From Lancefieldella rimae ATCC 49626 (GTDB lineage: Bacteria > Actinomycetota > Coriobacteriia > Coriobacteriales > Atopobiaceae), in contig NZ_ACFE01000002.1 of the NCBI RefSeq assembly GCF_000174015.1, forward strand, positions 376,430 through 440,429: a DNA stretch of 64,000 bases, in the 5' to 3' direction. The notes below the pieces were generated by a model. The model was given only the letters and a program-made list of their open reading frames with translations. It made no database searches and was not told the DNA's origin. Below, in pieces: positions 15,636-22,695 of the stretch (its first letter is position 1; every line of letters starts with the position of its first letter). A program made the translations under genes and the position numbers.

Positions 15636-15671
15636 GTTTTGGAGCAGTGTCATTCTGACTGGTAATCAAAC
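15636..15671 (+). CRISPR. Last type II-A CRISPR repeat (repeat 14)
   Basis: Perfect 36-bp copy. Downstream there is no further copy. The next 30 nt belong to a phage terminator hairpin, and the DNA then continues as phage structural-gene sequence. Confidence 0.96.
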
Positions 15672-15713
15672 CGCATTAAAAAAGCGACTAGGGATAGTCG
15701 CTTTTTTAATGCG
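15672..15713 (+). terminator. Perfect 19-bp-arm terminator hairpin of phage origin
   Basis: CGCATTAAAAAAGCGACTA, a GGGA loop and TAGTCGCTTTTTTAATGCG form a perfect inverted repeat starting at the first base after repeat 14. A close variant lies at about 11722-11750, after the thioredoxin-like gene and directly before repeat 7. Both probably represent the same terminator between the MuF-toxin unit and the scaffold gene in the source phage. Confidence 0.85.
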
Positions 15714-15794
15714 TGACCAGGACGGGAAGTCACTAAAAGCTCGTGAGAAAAGGTACGCCGACAGCCTGGGAATGTCGGGAGAAAAGGAGATGCT

Positions 15795-15985
15795 ATGGAA
15801 GGCAACAACAAGACTACGACAACGACAACCACTACTACATCGAACGCGGGAGACTCTAAACAACGGCCAGCAGCGACCACACCGCAAGGCACTGGCGCTG
15901 ACCCGAAACAGCTGGAAGGCGACAATAAGGGTGGCAAAAACAGCGAGCTGAAATATACAGACGCTGATGCGGATGCCATTATTGC
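15795..15985 (+). pseudogene. Phage scaffold-like protein (DUF4355 type), N-terminal fragment
   Basis: 63 residues from an ATG after GGAGAAAAGGAG. A run of Thr is followed by a charged linker and then LKYTDADADAIIA, the opening of DUF4355-type phage capsid scaffold proteins (usually YTDEDVDKII). The sequence then stops being phage: it joins a type I-E-like CRISPR repeat at 15986. The reading frame happens to stay open through the repeat into the next piece, so an automatic call would fuse the two. Confidence 0.6.
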
Positions 15986-16018
15986 GTGTTCCCCGCGTAG
16001 GCGGGGGGGGGGTGATCC
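15986..16018 (+). CRISPR. Single type I-E-like CRISPR repeat with extended G-run
   Basis: GTGTTCCCCGCGTAGGCG followed by a run of G and GTGATCC. This is the GTGTTCCCCGC...GCGGGG...GATCC form of type I-E repeats in actinobacteria (normally 28 bp), here 33 bp because the G-run has about 10 instead of 5 residues. Only one copy exists and no type I-E cas gene is in the window. It joins phage scaffold DNA to a ParB-like gene piece. Confidence 0.8.
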
Positions 16019-16019
16019 T

Positions 16020-16500
16020 ACTTCGTCTGAAAGGCTTCATGTGAAGATTTCTGACATTATCCCGTATGAGCGTAATGCACGGCATAACAAGAAGGCAATT
16101 CCAGCTGTTGCAGACTCTATCCGGGAGTTTGGTTTACGTGGCCAAATTGTCCTAGAAAGCCGACAAAACCCGGTTATTGTCACGGGTCATATACGCGTTG
16201 CGTCGTGTAAATCGCTTGGCTGGGCTGAGATACCGGACGAGAATATCGCGTACTGTGACGGTCTTACTGAGGATCAAATCAAGGCGTATCGTATTGCGGA
16301 CAACAAGACGGGCGAGATTTCAACATGGAATATCTCCATGCTCAAAAGCGAGGTTAAAAGCATCGGCAAGCTGGATATGTCAAAGTTCGGCTGTGATTTC
16401 AAAAACAAAAGCCTCACGTATGGCGCAGAGCGACTAAAAACAGACAAAGGCTATAACCTCGATATCATCAATCGTTGCGATTGCGGGGCATCAAAAGCGC
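16020..16500 (+). pseudogene. ParB-like nuclease domain protein (phage), fragment
   Basis: About 160 residues. ISDIIPYERNARHNKKAI, VADSIREFGLRGQIVL and VIVTGHIRVASCKSLGW are the ParB/Srx N-terminal domain as found in phage proteins that precede DNA methylases. YCDGLTEDQIKAYRIADNKT and the later NLDIINRCDCG fit the usual linker. The 5' end is replaced by a CRISPR repeat, and the 3' end runs into an intergenic repeat element at 16503. No start codon with a ribosome-binding site is visible. Confidence 0.75.
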
Positions 16501-16502
16501 TC

Positions 16503-16639
16503 TTTAGTGGTGATTTGATTCACCACTAAACGCTCAAATTCCGGAAAAACCACCACTAAACATCGTTTTTACGGGAAAATCCACCACTAAACAGTCGATT
16601 TCCGGCAGATTCCAGAAATTCTCGTTTAGTGGTGGATTT
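16503..16639 (+). repeat. TTTAGTGGTG intergenic repeat element, copy A
   Basis: Five copies of TTTAGTGGTG or its complement CACCACTAAA (16503, 16521, 16551, 16582, 16625) with conserved spacers such as CAGTCGATTTCCGGCAGATT. A second copy in inverted orientation, over 85% similar by eye along about 137 bp, is at 43055-43191. It forms the right end of the phage-derived DNA. Confidence 0.85.
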
Positions 16640-16666
16640 GCTAGCAAAAATTCTCGTTTGCTTCCG

Positions 16667-16996
16667 CTAACGACCGTTCATAATGATGTATTTAACCATT
16701 CTAAAAAAAGTAATTATTGCAAATATACTGGAAAAACATAGAACAACATCAAAGATGATGGGATTAACTTCCCGCAACCACCACTCGAAAGCGAAGGTCA
16801 ATAAAAGCAACCCCATAGAAAAAGACGACATTGAGGCTCTCTGCACATAGGGTCGAATGTCAATATACTCCCGAGCATCTTTTGGCAATGCATTATAACC
16901 TGCTAGCGATCCATACCACTTTCCTCGGTGGTATTGAATTGAAAAAAGAAAAAGAATGGCTGAAATAACCAAGCACGTAATGTCTTTAGTATTCAT
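16667..16996 (-). CDS. DUF3784-like small membrane protein
   Basis: 109 residues with three hydrophobic segments (about 6-22, 56-75 and 83-100). KWYGSLAGYNALPKDAREYID resembles the short motif between helices 1 and 2 in DUF3784 proteins, which are small Gram-positive membrane proteins of unknown role. TAGGAGGAG precedes the ATG. A perfect GC-rich hairpin (17016-17048) separates it from the toxin gene upstream on the same strand. Confidence 0.65.
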   Translation of the reverse strand: MNTKDITCLVISAILFLFSIQYHRGKWYGSLAGYNALPKDAREYIDIRPYVQRASMSSFSMGLLLLTFAFEWWLREVNPIIFDVVLCFSSIFAIITFFRMVKYIIMNGR

Positions 16997-17015
16997 TACT
17001 CCTCCTATAAGTAGC

Positions 17016-17048
17016 TGGCCCCACCCACACTTAAGATGGGTGGGGCCA
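17016..17048 (-). terminator. GC-rich hairpin between the toxin gene and the DUF3784-like gene
   Basis: TGGCCCCACCCA pairs perfectly with TGGGTGGGGCCA across 9 nt. There is no long T-run, so it may be a terminator or an RNA-stabilising stem after the relE-type gene. Confidence 0.55.
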
Positions 17049-17062
17049 GGGGTTAGCTGATA

Positions 17063-17314
17063 TTACTCAATAGCCACAGCTTTAGCGTAAACTGTAGCAT
17101 AAACCTTACTTCTGTGGTTTACTTCAACTACGAGAATAACGAGTACTTCATCTTCGATATCGCAGATTATGCGGTAATCACCTACTCGATATCTCCAAAA
17201 CCCGGTTTTGTTGCTACTGAGTGCTTTTCCCATACTTCTAGGATTATCTAATTGAGAAATTTCTCTTAGCTTAGATGTAATCCTTTTGGCAGTTTGCTTA
17301 TCTAGCTTTCCCAA
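17063..17314 (-). CDS. RelE/ParE-type toxin, possibly 5'-truncated
   Basis: 83 residues from a TTG at 17314: LGKLDKQTAKRITSKLREI, then GFWRYRVGDYRIICDIEDEVLVILVVEVNHRSKVY. This is the RelE-family core (Txe/RelE ribosome-dependent mRNA interferases) with the conserved YRVGDYRII strand and the late HRSKVY. The first beta strand normally found before KLGKLDK is missing: an in-frame TAA shared with the antitoxin stop lies a few codons upstream. Antitoxin and toxin are in the same frame, which is unusual. Function is doubtful. Confidence 0.75.
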   Translation of the reverse strand: MGKLDKQTAKRITSKLREISQLDNPRSMGKALSSNKTGFWRYRVGDYRIICDIEDEVLVILVVEVNHRSKVYATVYAKAVAIE

Positions 17315-17338
17315 TTTACGCTGAATATTTTGTTGGTC

Positions 17339-17508
17339 TTAATCTGTCAAGCCAAGGTTCTCCTTCAACTCATCAAGCGTTATGGTTTCAAGTCTTCCTG
17401 CTTGATAGTCTTCAACCATTTTTATGAGTTCAGCTTCATGCTCAAACTCATCGATAGCATTCTCCAAGGCCTCGGTAATGTAGTAAGAACGTGTACGTCC
17501 TGTAGTCT
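17339..17508 (-). pseudogene. RelB-like antitoxin, 5'-disrupted
   Basis: Minus-strand reading gives AETTGRTRSYYITEALENAI, EFEHEAEL and ITLDELKENLGLTD-stop, the ribbon-helix-helix antitoxin type that pairs with RelE toxins. The GRTRSYYI segment normally follows about 20 N-terminal residues that form the DNA-binding strand. Here an in-frame TGA and a shift near 17515-17520 separate it from a plausible upstream piece in another frame (IEALALSL...). The antitoxin therefore looks broken. Confidence 0.7.
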
Positions 17509-17662
17509 CTGCAGCCGGATATCAACATATCTGGCTCGCTTATTAGTAAGCGATAATGCTAGAGCTTCAATACGTCAAGTTTTCCACCTTAAAGACAAGC
17601 TGTTGCAAGAAAAGAAAACGTGTAGAATCAACGGGCAAATAGCAAGCTCTTGAGGAGGATGC

Positions 17663-18334
17663 ATGCTTATCAAATCTCGCGGTGCATCATGCGCGTTTAA
17701 GTTGTTCATCGCTATTGTGGGAACGATGGCTCTTGTCAACTCAATCGGACTGTTTAAGCTGACGTTTCATGGCAATTTCTTTCTGTACTTTACCAATATC
17801 TCAAACCTCGCAACGGTGCTGTATTACTGGTGCAATATCGTGCAAATTCACAAAAATAGAGAGCTCGGACAGAAGCCGTGGTTCCCAAAGCTCAAGCACA
17901 CCCTTATGCTTGGCATTACGGTAACCGGACTTGTGGCGTATTTCTTGCTCGATCACGGCGGTGTTTTTAAGAATGGGGTTTTTAATCCAAATAACTTTGT
18001 CCTGCACGACCTTATCCCGCTCTGTTCTGTTCTCGACTGGCTTATTTTTGACGAAAAACCGACCATGAAAATACAAGAACCCCTGCTGTGGCCCTTATAT
18101 CCGCTGGCATACTTTGCCTACATTACAACACTCGTGAGCCTGTGCGGTGTACGAGTGCAGGAAACCACGCGCTGGCCTTATGGGTTTATGGATTTTGACA
18201 AGCTCGGTATCCCTACGGTGCTTATAACCATTGGAGTCCTTCTCGTCATTTTTATAATTATCGGGTACATGTATGTTCTCATTGACCGAGTGTGCGGTAA
18301 AAAGATATCAGGACAGGGTGAGAAGGTCTCATGA
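17663..18334 (+). CDS. Pr6Pr-family membrane protein
   Basis: 223 residues with six hydrophobic segments, a pattern of the Pr6Pr (FAR-17a/AIG1-like) family: FFLYFTNISNLATVLYY near 35-50, LLDHGGVFKNG, FVLHDLIPLCSVLDWLIF near 115 and WPYGFMDFDKLG near 170. The His in LLDH and the His in LHD are conserved in the family; the biochemical role in bacteria is unknown. TGAGGAGGATGC precedes the ATG. Its TGA overlaps the next ATG by 4 nt. First gene of clear chromosomal character after the accessory island. Confidence 0.8.
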   Translation: MLIKSRGASCAFKLFIAIVGTMALVNSIGLFKLTFHGNFFLYFTNISNLATVLYYWCNIVQIHKNRELGQKPWFPKLKHTLMLGITVTGLVAYFLLDHGGVFKNGVFNPNNFVLHDLIPLCSVLDWLIFDEKPTMKIQEPLLWPLYPLAYFAYITTLVSLCGVRVQETTRWPYGFMDFDKLGIPTVLITIGVLLVIFIIIGYMYVLIDRVCGKKISGQGEKVS

Positions 18335-18975
18335 ACCAAGACATCATTGCACACGCAATCGACTATGTAAAAGACGTCTTTGCGGGTGATGCAAGCGGAC
18401 ACGATTATTTCCATACGCTGCGGGTCTATAAAATGGCGATTCGGCTGGCTCAGGAAGAAGGCGCTGATGAGCAGATCGTGGCACTGGCAGCTCTTCTCCA
18501 TGATGCCGATGACAGAAAGCTTTCGCCCGAGACTGCCAGAGGCAAAGATCGTGCGGTGGCATTTCTGCGTAAGCGGGGCGTTGCGGAGGAAGAGCTTCGT
18601 GCTATCGTAAAGGCAATTGACGAGGTATCGTATGCCGGAGTGGATTCCGTGGAGCCGTCAACGATTGAGGGAGCCTGCGTGCAGGACGCTGATCGCCTTG
18701 ACGCTCTGGGAGCCATCGGGATTGCGCGTACGTTTGCGTACGGTGGCAGTCATAACCGCGCGTTATACGACCCGGATGAGGCGCCTGTGCCGGATATGAG
18801 CGGCGAGGAATATCGCAATCATGTCTCAAGCTCGCTGAACCACTTTTACGAGAAGCTCTTTAATTTGGCGCCGCTGCTCAATACCCGGTCGGCGCGCAAA
18901 ATCGGCAGCGCCCGCGAAGCGTATATGAGGGAGTTCGTTGACAGGTTTCTGGCAGAGTGGGATGGCATGAGGTAG
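18331..18975 (+). CDS. HD-domain phosphohydrolase
   Basis: 214 residues. The HD metal-binding set is visible: HDYFHTLRVYKMA near 24, the signature LLHDADDRK near 56 and the later QDADRLDALGAIGIARTFAYGG near 116, as in YedJ/YpgQ-type hydrolases. These proteins cleave phosphomonoesters or nucleotides; the substrate cannot be deduced. The start overlaps the Pr6Pr stop (ATGA), so the two are coupled. The closing MREFVDRFLAEWDG is typical of the group. Confidence 0.88.
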   Translation: MNQDIIAHAIDYVKDVFAGDASGHDYFHTLRVYKMAIRLAQEEGADEQIVALAALLHDADDRKLSPETARGKDRAVAFLRKRGVAEEELRAIVKAIDEVSYAGVDSVEPSTIEGACVQDADRLDALGAIGIARTFAYGGSHNRALYDPDEAPVPDMSGEEYRNHVSSSLNHFYEKLFNLAPLLNTRSARKIGSAREAYMREFVDRFLAEWDGMR

Positions 18976-19135
18976 GGCGGCTGTGCGTTGCAAGGCTCCG
19001 GTCTTTTTGATTTGAGTCCTGTGCGGTATCCTTAGAAGAGAATAACCGGAGTTTTGAAGAAACAGCTTTGAGGCAATGACCGAAGCTTAGGGCACCAAAG
19101 TTGAATTCGCAAGGTTCTAAGCGTGAGGAGGCTAC

Positions 19136-19630
19136 ATGGAGCGCATTGCAAGCTTTTCCGTCGATCATCGGGTCCTTGAACCGGGCGTCTATGTTTCTCG
19201 TCGCGACGTTGACGAGAAAACCGGCGCAGTAGTAACTACCTTTGATTTGCGCCTTACGGCCTCGAACCGCGAGCCTGTTATGGATACCGCCGCGGTGCAT
19301 GCCCTTGAGCATCTGGGAGCAACTTTTTTACGCAATGACCCCGCATGGTCTTCTCGCATTATTTATTTTGGGCCAATGGGCTGTCGTACAGGGTTTTACC
19401 TTGTGGTATTTGGTGAGGCGGAGCCGATGGATGTAGCGGATCTGCTCGTACGTCTTTTTGAATTTGTCCGTGATTATGAAGGTGAGATTCCCGGTGCACG
19501 TCCTGCAGAATGCGGGAATTGGCATGATGCCGACCTTGTGCAGGCACAGTGGTGGGCACGCCGGTATCTGGAGAAAACGCTGTATTGTCTTGATGATGCC
19601 CATATACATTATCCGGCGCTGTTAAGTTGA
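19136..19630 (+). CDS. luxS: S-ribosylhomocysteine lyase LuxS
   Basis: 164 residues. LuxS cleaves S-ribosylhomocysteine to homocysteine and DPD, the precursor of autoinducer-2. The metal site is HALEH near 55 (usually HTLEH) and the catalytic Cys is in GPMGCRTGFYL near 82. The third metal His is in ECGNWHDADL near 126. CGTGAGGAGGCTAC precedes the ATG. The 160-nt leader upstream contains short stems, but no known SAM or SAH riboswitch was recognised. Confidence 0.93.
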   Translation: MERIASFSVDHRVLEPGVYVSRRDVDEKTGAVVTTFDLRLTASNREPVMDTAAVHALEHLGATFLRNDPAWSSRIIYFGPMGCRTGFYLVVFGEAEPMDVADLLVRLFEFVRDYEGEIPGARPAECGNWHDADLVQAQWWARRYLEKTLYCLDDAHIHYPALLS

Positions 19631-19642
19631 GTGGAGGCTGAT

Positions 19643-19867
19643 ATGTCCCGGCGTAAGATTTTTGCAACATCGGCGTTACTTTCAACATCACTGTTACTTA
19701 TGGCATGTCTTATGCTCTTTCCGCTTATTGCTCGTGCGGATACGATACCCGAGCCCGAATGGGAATCAACCAATGGCGCCGGCGATGCACTTGTCGTTAT
19801 AGTGCCGGTGCTTATTCTCGCATTTGCAATCATTGCGGTTATTGCCATTATAAAAAGTAAAAAATAG
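19643..19867 (+). CDS. Small secreted/membrane protein
   Basis: 74 residues from the ATG at 19643 (GTGGAGG upstream), 12 nt after luxS. A signal-like hydrophobic segment (about 10-30, ending LIARADT) is followed by an acidic stretch (PEPEWESTNGAGD) and a C-terminal membrane helix ending in KSKK. It is probably anchored in the membrane with a short outside loop. No family recognised. Confidence 0.65.
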   Translation: MSRRKIFATSALLSTSLLLMACLMLFPLIARADTIPEPEWESTNGAGDALVVIVPVLILAFAIIAVIAIIKSKK

Positions 19868-19895
19868 CGCGCGTATTTGTTGGGGGGTGATACGG

Positions 19896-21059
19896 ATGAG
19901 CGCAGCGGATGCGGCATACACGATGTCCCATACGGTATATGAAGGAGAGGTCTTTGTTCCCGAACCGCCGGCAGCAGGATCGATGGTTTTTACCTATGCC
20001 ATCTGCCATTTTGTTGTGGATCTTGCCTGTGTGTCCACGATGCTCGGAGCAGTGAGCGCAACGCTGAATCTTGCCGGCACGTCAGATCATCCAAGTCCGT
20101 TTGCGGTGTTTTTTGCAATCCTCTTATACGACGTGCTTGCCTTTGCGCTGCAGCTCCCCATAGGTGCGCTTCTTGACCGTGTCGACAAGAACGAGCGCGC
20201 GGCATTGGTTTCTTTTGCTCTTATTACGTTTGGCATCGTCGTCTCTCTGGTTCCTTTGGGAGTTTGTGCCTGGATTGCGGTGTGTTTCTTGGCCATAGGG
20301 AATGCGGTGTTTCACTGTGCTGGCGGCATTGACGTACTGAATGTTTCCGATAAGCGCTCGGCGCCGTCCGGCATTTTTATTTCAACCGGAGCGGCGGGAG
20401 TTTTTCTAGCTACGCTCCTGGTTCAAAGAAACAAACTCCTGGTTGCGTTTACGTTGTTGACGTTGCTTTTGATATGCGCCGCCATGGTTTTTGCTCTCTG
20501 GCGCATGAACGTAAAGCACTGGCAAAAGCACAATTTGCCTTTTATGGTGCCAACATTTACGCGCGCTCGGACGATGGCGGTAGTTCTTTTGGCGGCAACC
20601 GTACTTCTCCGTAGTTATGCAGGCATGGTAATGGCGTTTCCCTGGAAGGCAGATCCGCTTCTTGCGGCTTTTGCGGTGGGAGGCGTGGTCGTTGGAAAGG
20701 CTTGCGGCGGTGTGGTCGCCGACAAATACGGACTGCGTTTGACGTCTGCCGTCTCTCTTGCAACTTCGATGCTCTTGTTTTTGTTTGCGTGGGAATATCC
20801 GGTAGCGGGGCTTCTCGCGGTGTTTTTATTTAACTTTACGATGCCGATCACGCTGTCCGTCCTTGCCCGACTTTTACCTTGCGCCAAGGGTACGGCCTTT
20901 GGCATTGCTTCGTTTTCGTTGGCGGTAGGCTCACTGCCGGCGCTTTTGGGGTTTGCCTCGTTGAGTCCGCTTGTGCTTGCAGTGTTGGCAGCCGTATCGC
21001 TCGCGTTACTTCTTGGAGGGCTTTACTGTGCCGATCAGGCTGATGCTTGTGGAATGTAG
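19896..21059 (+). CDS. MFS-type membrane transporter-like protein
   Basis: 387 residues from the ATG at 19896 (GGGGGG upstream). About eleven or twelve hydrophobic segments. GALLDRVDKNERAALV near 95 resembles the MFS loop 2-3 motif, and KACGGVVADKYGLRLTSA near 275 its second-half counterpart. This supports a major facilitator fold; the substrate is unknown. The N-terminal 30 residues (SAADAAYTMSHTVYEGE) are polar and cytoplasmic. The last 30 nt overlap the start of the next gene. Confidence 0.7.
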   Translation: MSAADAAYTMSHTVYEGEVFVPEPPAAGSMVFTYAICHFVVDLACVSTMLGAVSATLNLAGTSDHPSPFAVFFAILLYDVLAFALQLPIGALLDRVDKNERAALVSFALITFGIVVSLVPLGVCAWIAVCFLAIGNAVFHCAGGIDVLNVSDKRSAPSGIFISTGAAGVFLATLLVQRNKLLVAFTLLTLLLICAAMVFALWRMNVKHWQKHNLPFMVPTFTRARTMAVVLLAATVLLRSYAGMVMAFPWKADPLLAAFAVGGVVVGKACGGVVADKYGLRLTSAVSLATSMLLFLFAWEYPVAGLLAVFLFNFTMPITLSVLARLLPCAKGTAFGIASFSLAVGSLPALLGFASLSPLVLAVLAAVSLALLLGGLYCADQADACGM

Positions 21060-21426
21060 CGTCGACCTCGTCCAAGAGATGTTTTTTGTTTTTGTCCGGA
21101 GCTTGACGGTAACGATTGTCGTTGAGCTTGTTGTTGCTGCGTTTCTGTTTCATATCCGAGACGTGCGTCGGCTGTTGGTCGTGGCTCTTGCTCAAGTGGC
21201 AACGAATCCGTTTGTGGTGTATCTGTCCCTTCTTGCGGCAGGTCTTACGCAAGATTTTGTGCTTTATTATGTTGCGGTGGGTTTCTTGGAATTGAGTGCA
21301 ATCGTTGTCGAGAGTGTTCTCTATCGGGCAACACATCGCTTTGACCATCCGGTAGAACTTTCGCTGGTGGCTAACACGTGCTCCTTTGCCGGTGGTTTTT
21401 TGTTGCATACGGTTTGTAGTCTTTAA
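21028..21426 (+). CDS. Hypothetical membrane protein, overlaps the MFS-like gene
   Basis: 132 residues from a GTG at 21028 (an ATG at 21043 is the alternative), overlapping the previous gene by 32 nt in another frame. Four hydrophobic segments, with HIRDVRRLLVVALAQVATNP near 45, QDFVLYYVAVGFLELSAIVVE near 85 and a final LVANTCSFAGGFLLH. No named family was recognised. Tight overlap suggests it works with the MFS-like protein. Confidence 0.65.
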   Translation: MPIRLMLVECSVDLVQEMFFVFVRSLTVTIVVELVVAAFLFHIRDVRRLLVVALAQVATNPFVVYLSLLAAGLTQDFVLYYVAVGFLELSAIVVESVLYRATHRFDHPVELSLVANTCSFAGGFLLHTVCSL

Positions 21427-21438
21427 GGTGATACGCAT

Positions 21439-22257
21439 ATGGATTCAAAAGTCATTCTCATAACGGGAGCAAGCGGCGGCATGGGCTACAGGGCTGCGGA
21501 AGCTCTTGCCAAGCAGGGCCATATTGTTTACGGTGCCGCTCGACGTGTCGAGAAAATCGCGCCGCTGATCTCGTGTGGTGTTCACCCCTTGCGCCTGGAT
21601 GTTACCGATGCGAATTCCTGCACTGCCGTGGTTAAGCGGGTGATTGGCGAGCAGGGACGTATTGACGTATTGATAAACAATGCAGGCTATGGATCGTTTG
21701 GAGCCATTGCAGATGTGACTTCTGATGAAGCGCACCACCAATTTGAGGTAAATGTCTTCGGCTTGGCTGAGCTTACCAAAAAGGTTCTTCCGTATATGCG
21801 CATAAAGGGGTGTGGCCGAATTATCAATATCGGCTCGGTGGGAGGCCGTTTGGTGAGCTATCTTGGCGGCTGGTATCATGCCACCAAGTATTCCGTGGAG
21901 GCGCTCTCTGATGCCCTGCGTATGGAGCTGAGTGATTTTGGTATTGACGTGGTTCTTATTGAGCCGGGTTTCATAAAAACCAATTGGCCCTATATTGCAG
22001 CCGACCACCTGGAGGCATCTTCTCGCGGTGGCGTATATGAACATCGTGCCGTCGAAACTGCCCGCAACATACGGGGGATTTATAACGGACCGATTGCGAG
22101 CAGACCGAGTGTGGTGGTAAAGGCCATCCTTAAGGCGGTAAACGTGCGCAGACCGAAACCTCGGTATCTTGTAGGAGCCGGGGCACACGCTGGTGTTTTC
22201 TGGCACTCGGTGCTTCCCACGCGGGTATTTGATTTCATTATCAAGCGTATGATGTAG
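21439..22257 (+). CDS. Short-chain dehydrogenase/reductase
   Basis: 272 residues, classical SDR. The nucleotide site is ITGASGGMGYRAA near 8-20, the NNAGYGSFG motif is near 90 and the catalytic YHATK is near 155. Substrates of this type (YusZ/DltE-like) are often lipids or sterol-like alcohols, but nothing here defines one. AAGGTGATACGCAT precedes the ATG. A terminator hairpin with T-run follows at 22272-22306. Confidence 0.88.
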   Translation: MDSKVILITGASGGMGYRAAEALAKQGHIVYGAARRVEKIAPLISCGVHPLRLDVTDANSCTAVVKRVIGEQGRIDVLINNAGYGSFGAIADVTSDEAHHQFEVNVFGLAELTKKVLPYMRIKGCGRIINIGSVGGRLVSYLGGWYHATKYSVEALSDALRMELSDFGIDVVLIEPGFIKTNWPYIAADHLEASSRGGVYEHRAVETARNIRGIYNGPIASRPSVVVKAILKAVNVRRPKPRYLVGAGAHAGVFWHSVLPTRVFDFIIKRMM

Positions 22258-22271
22258 GGCATTGGTGCAAC

Positions 22272-22306
22272 AAAAAAGCTGTGTCAAATACGTGGCACAG
22301 CTTTTA
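22272..22306 (+). terminator. Terminator after the SDR gene
   Basis: AAAAAGCTGTG pairs with CACAGCTTTT across a short loop, followed by more T. Clear bidirectional-type hairpin. Confidence 0.8.
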
Positions 22307-22322
22307 TGGGGAGATATGTTAC

Positions 22323-22463
22323 CTACAGGATACTGAGAATCGATAAAATCAAAGCTCCACACGCAATTCCAATAGCACTGCGGAGGCCTGCTGTAAGCTG
22401 TCGGTTCAGTGCCCGCTCAGCTCTCGGAATATACGTGGAAGCGAGAATAGACGTGTTCAGCAC
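22323..22463 (-). CDS. Candidate small membrane peptide (46 aa)
   Basis: A GTG start at 22463 with AAAGGAGG 6 nt upstream reads 46 codons to TAG. The second half (SAIGIACGALILSILSIL) is one hydrophobic helix, and the first half is basic and polar (YIPRAERALNRQLTAGLR). The strong ribosome-binding site is the main reason for the call. No homology was recognised. The remaining DNA between 22464 and 22874 has no clear gene apart from the very short frame at 22696. Confidence 0.45.
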   Translation of the reverse strand: MLNTSILASTYIPRAERALNRQLTAGLRSAIGIACGALILSILSIL

Positions 22464-22695
22464 AGATCCTCCTTTCAGGGTTATCTTGTTCAGTATATCC
22501 CCATAAGTTAGCCTTAGTAAACATATATCTTGAAACGTGTGGATTAAACATCCATTCGGAGATGCTTTTACTCCACTTACTGCATATCCACCAAGAATTC
22601 TTTTCTATAAGTGTTCCTAGACTTGCCATTCAGATAGGCCATGTGTCTGTACTGCAAAAACCAGGCAGACGGAGCCAGAGGAGGATGTGAGAAGT

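Noticed and set aside
9391-16018. A consistent PAM downstream of the first 30 nt of each insert
   Set aside because: The eight following octamers (for example AAAAATAC, TCAAGCGG, GTCGGCAT, GCGTGGGG) share no clear motif. Position 7 is always a purine, but this is too weak to use.
15795-16529. A single 244-residue protein
   Set aside because: It is two unrelated phage pieces joined through a type I-E-like repeat, and its last residues come from the TTTAGTGGTG element. Treated as two fragments.
18976-19135. Riboswitch upstream of luxS
   Set aside because: Some stems and a GAGGCAATGACCG segment are visible, but the conserved cores of known SAM or SAH riboswitches could not be matched by eye.
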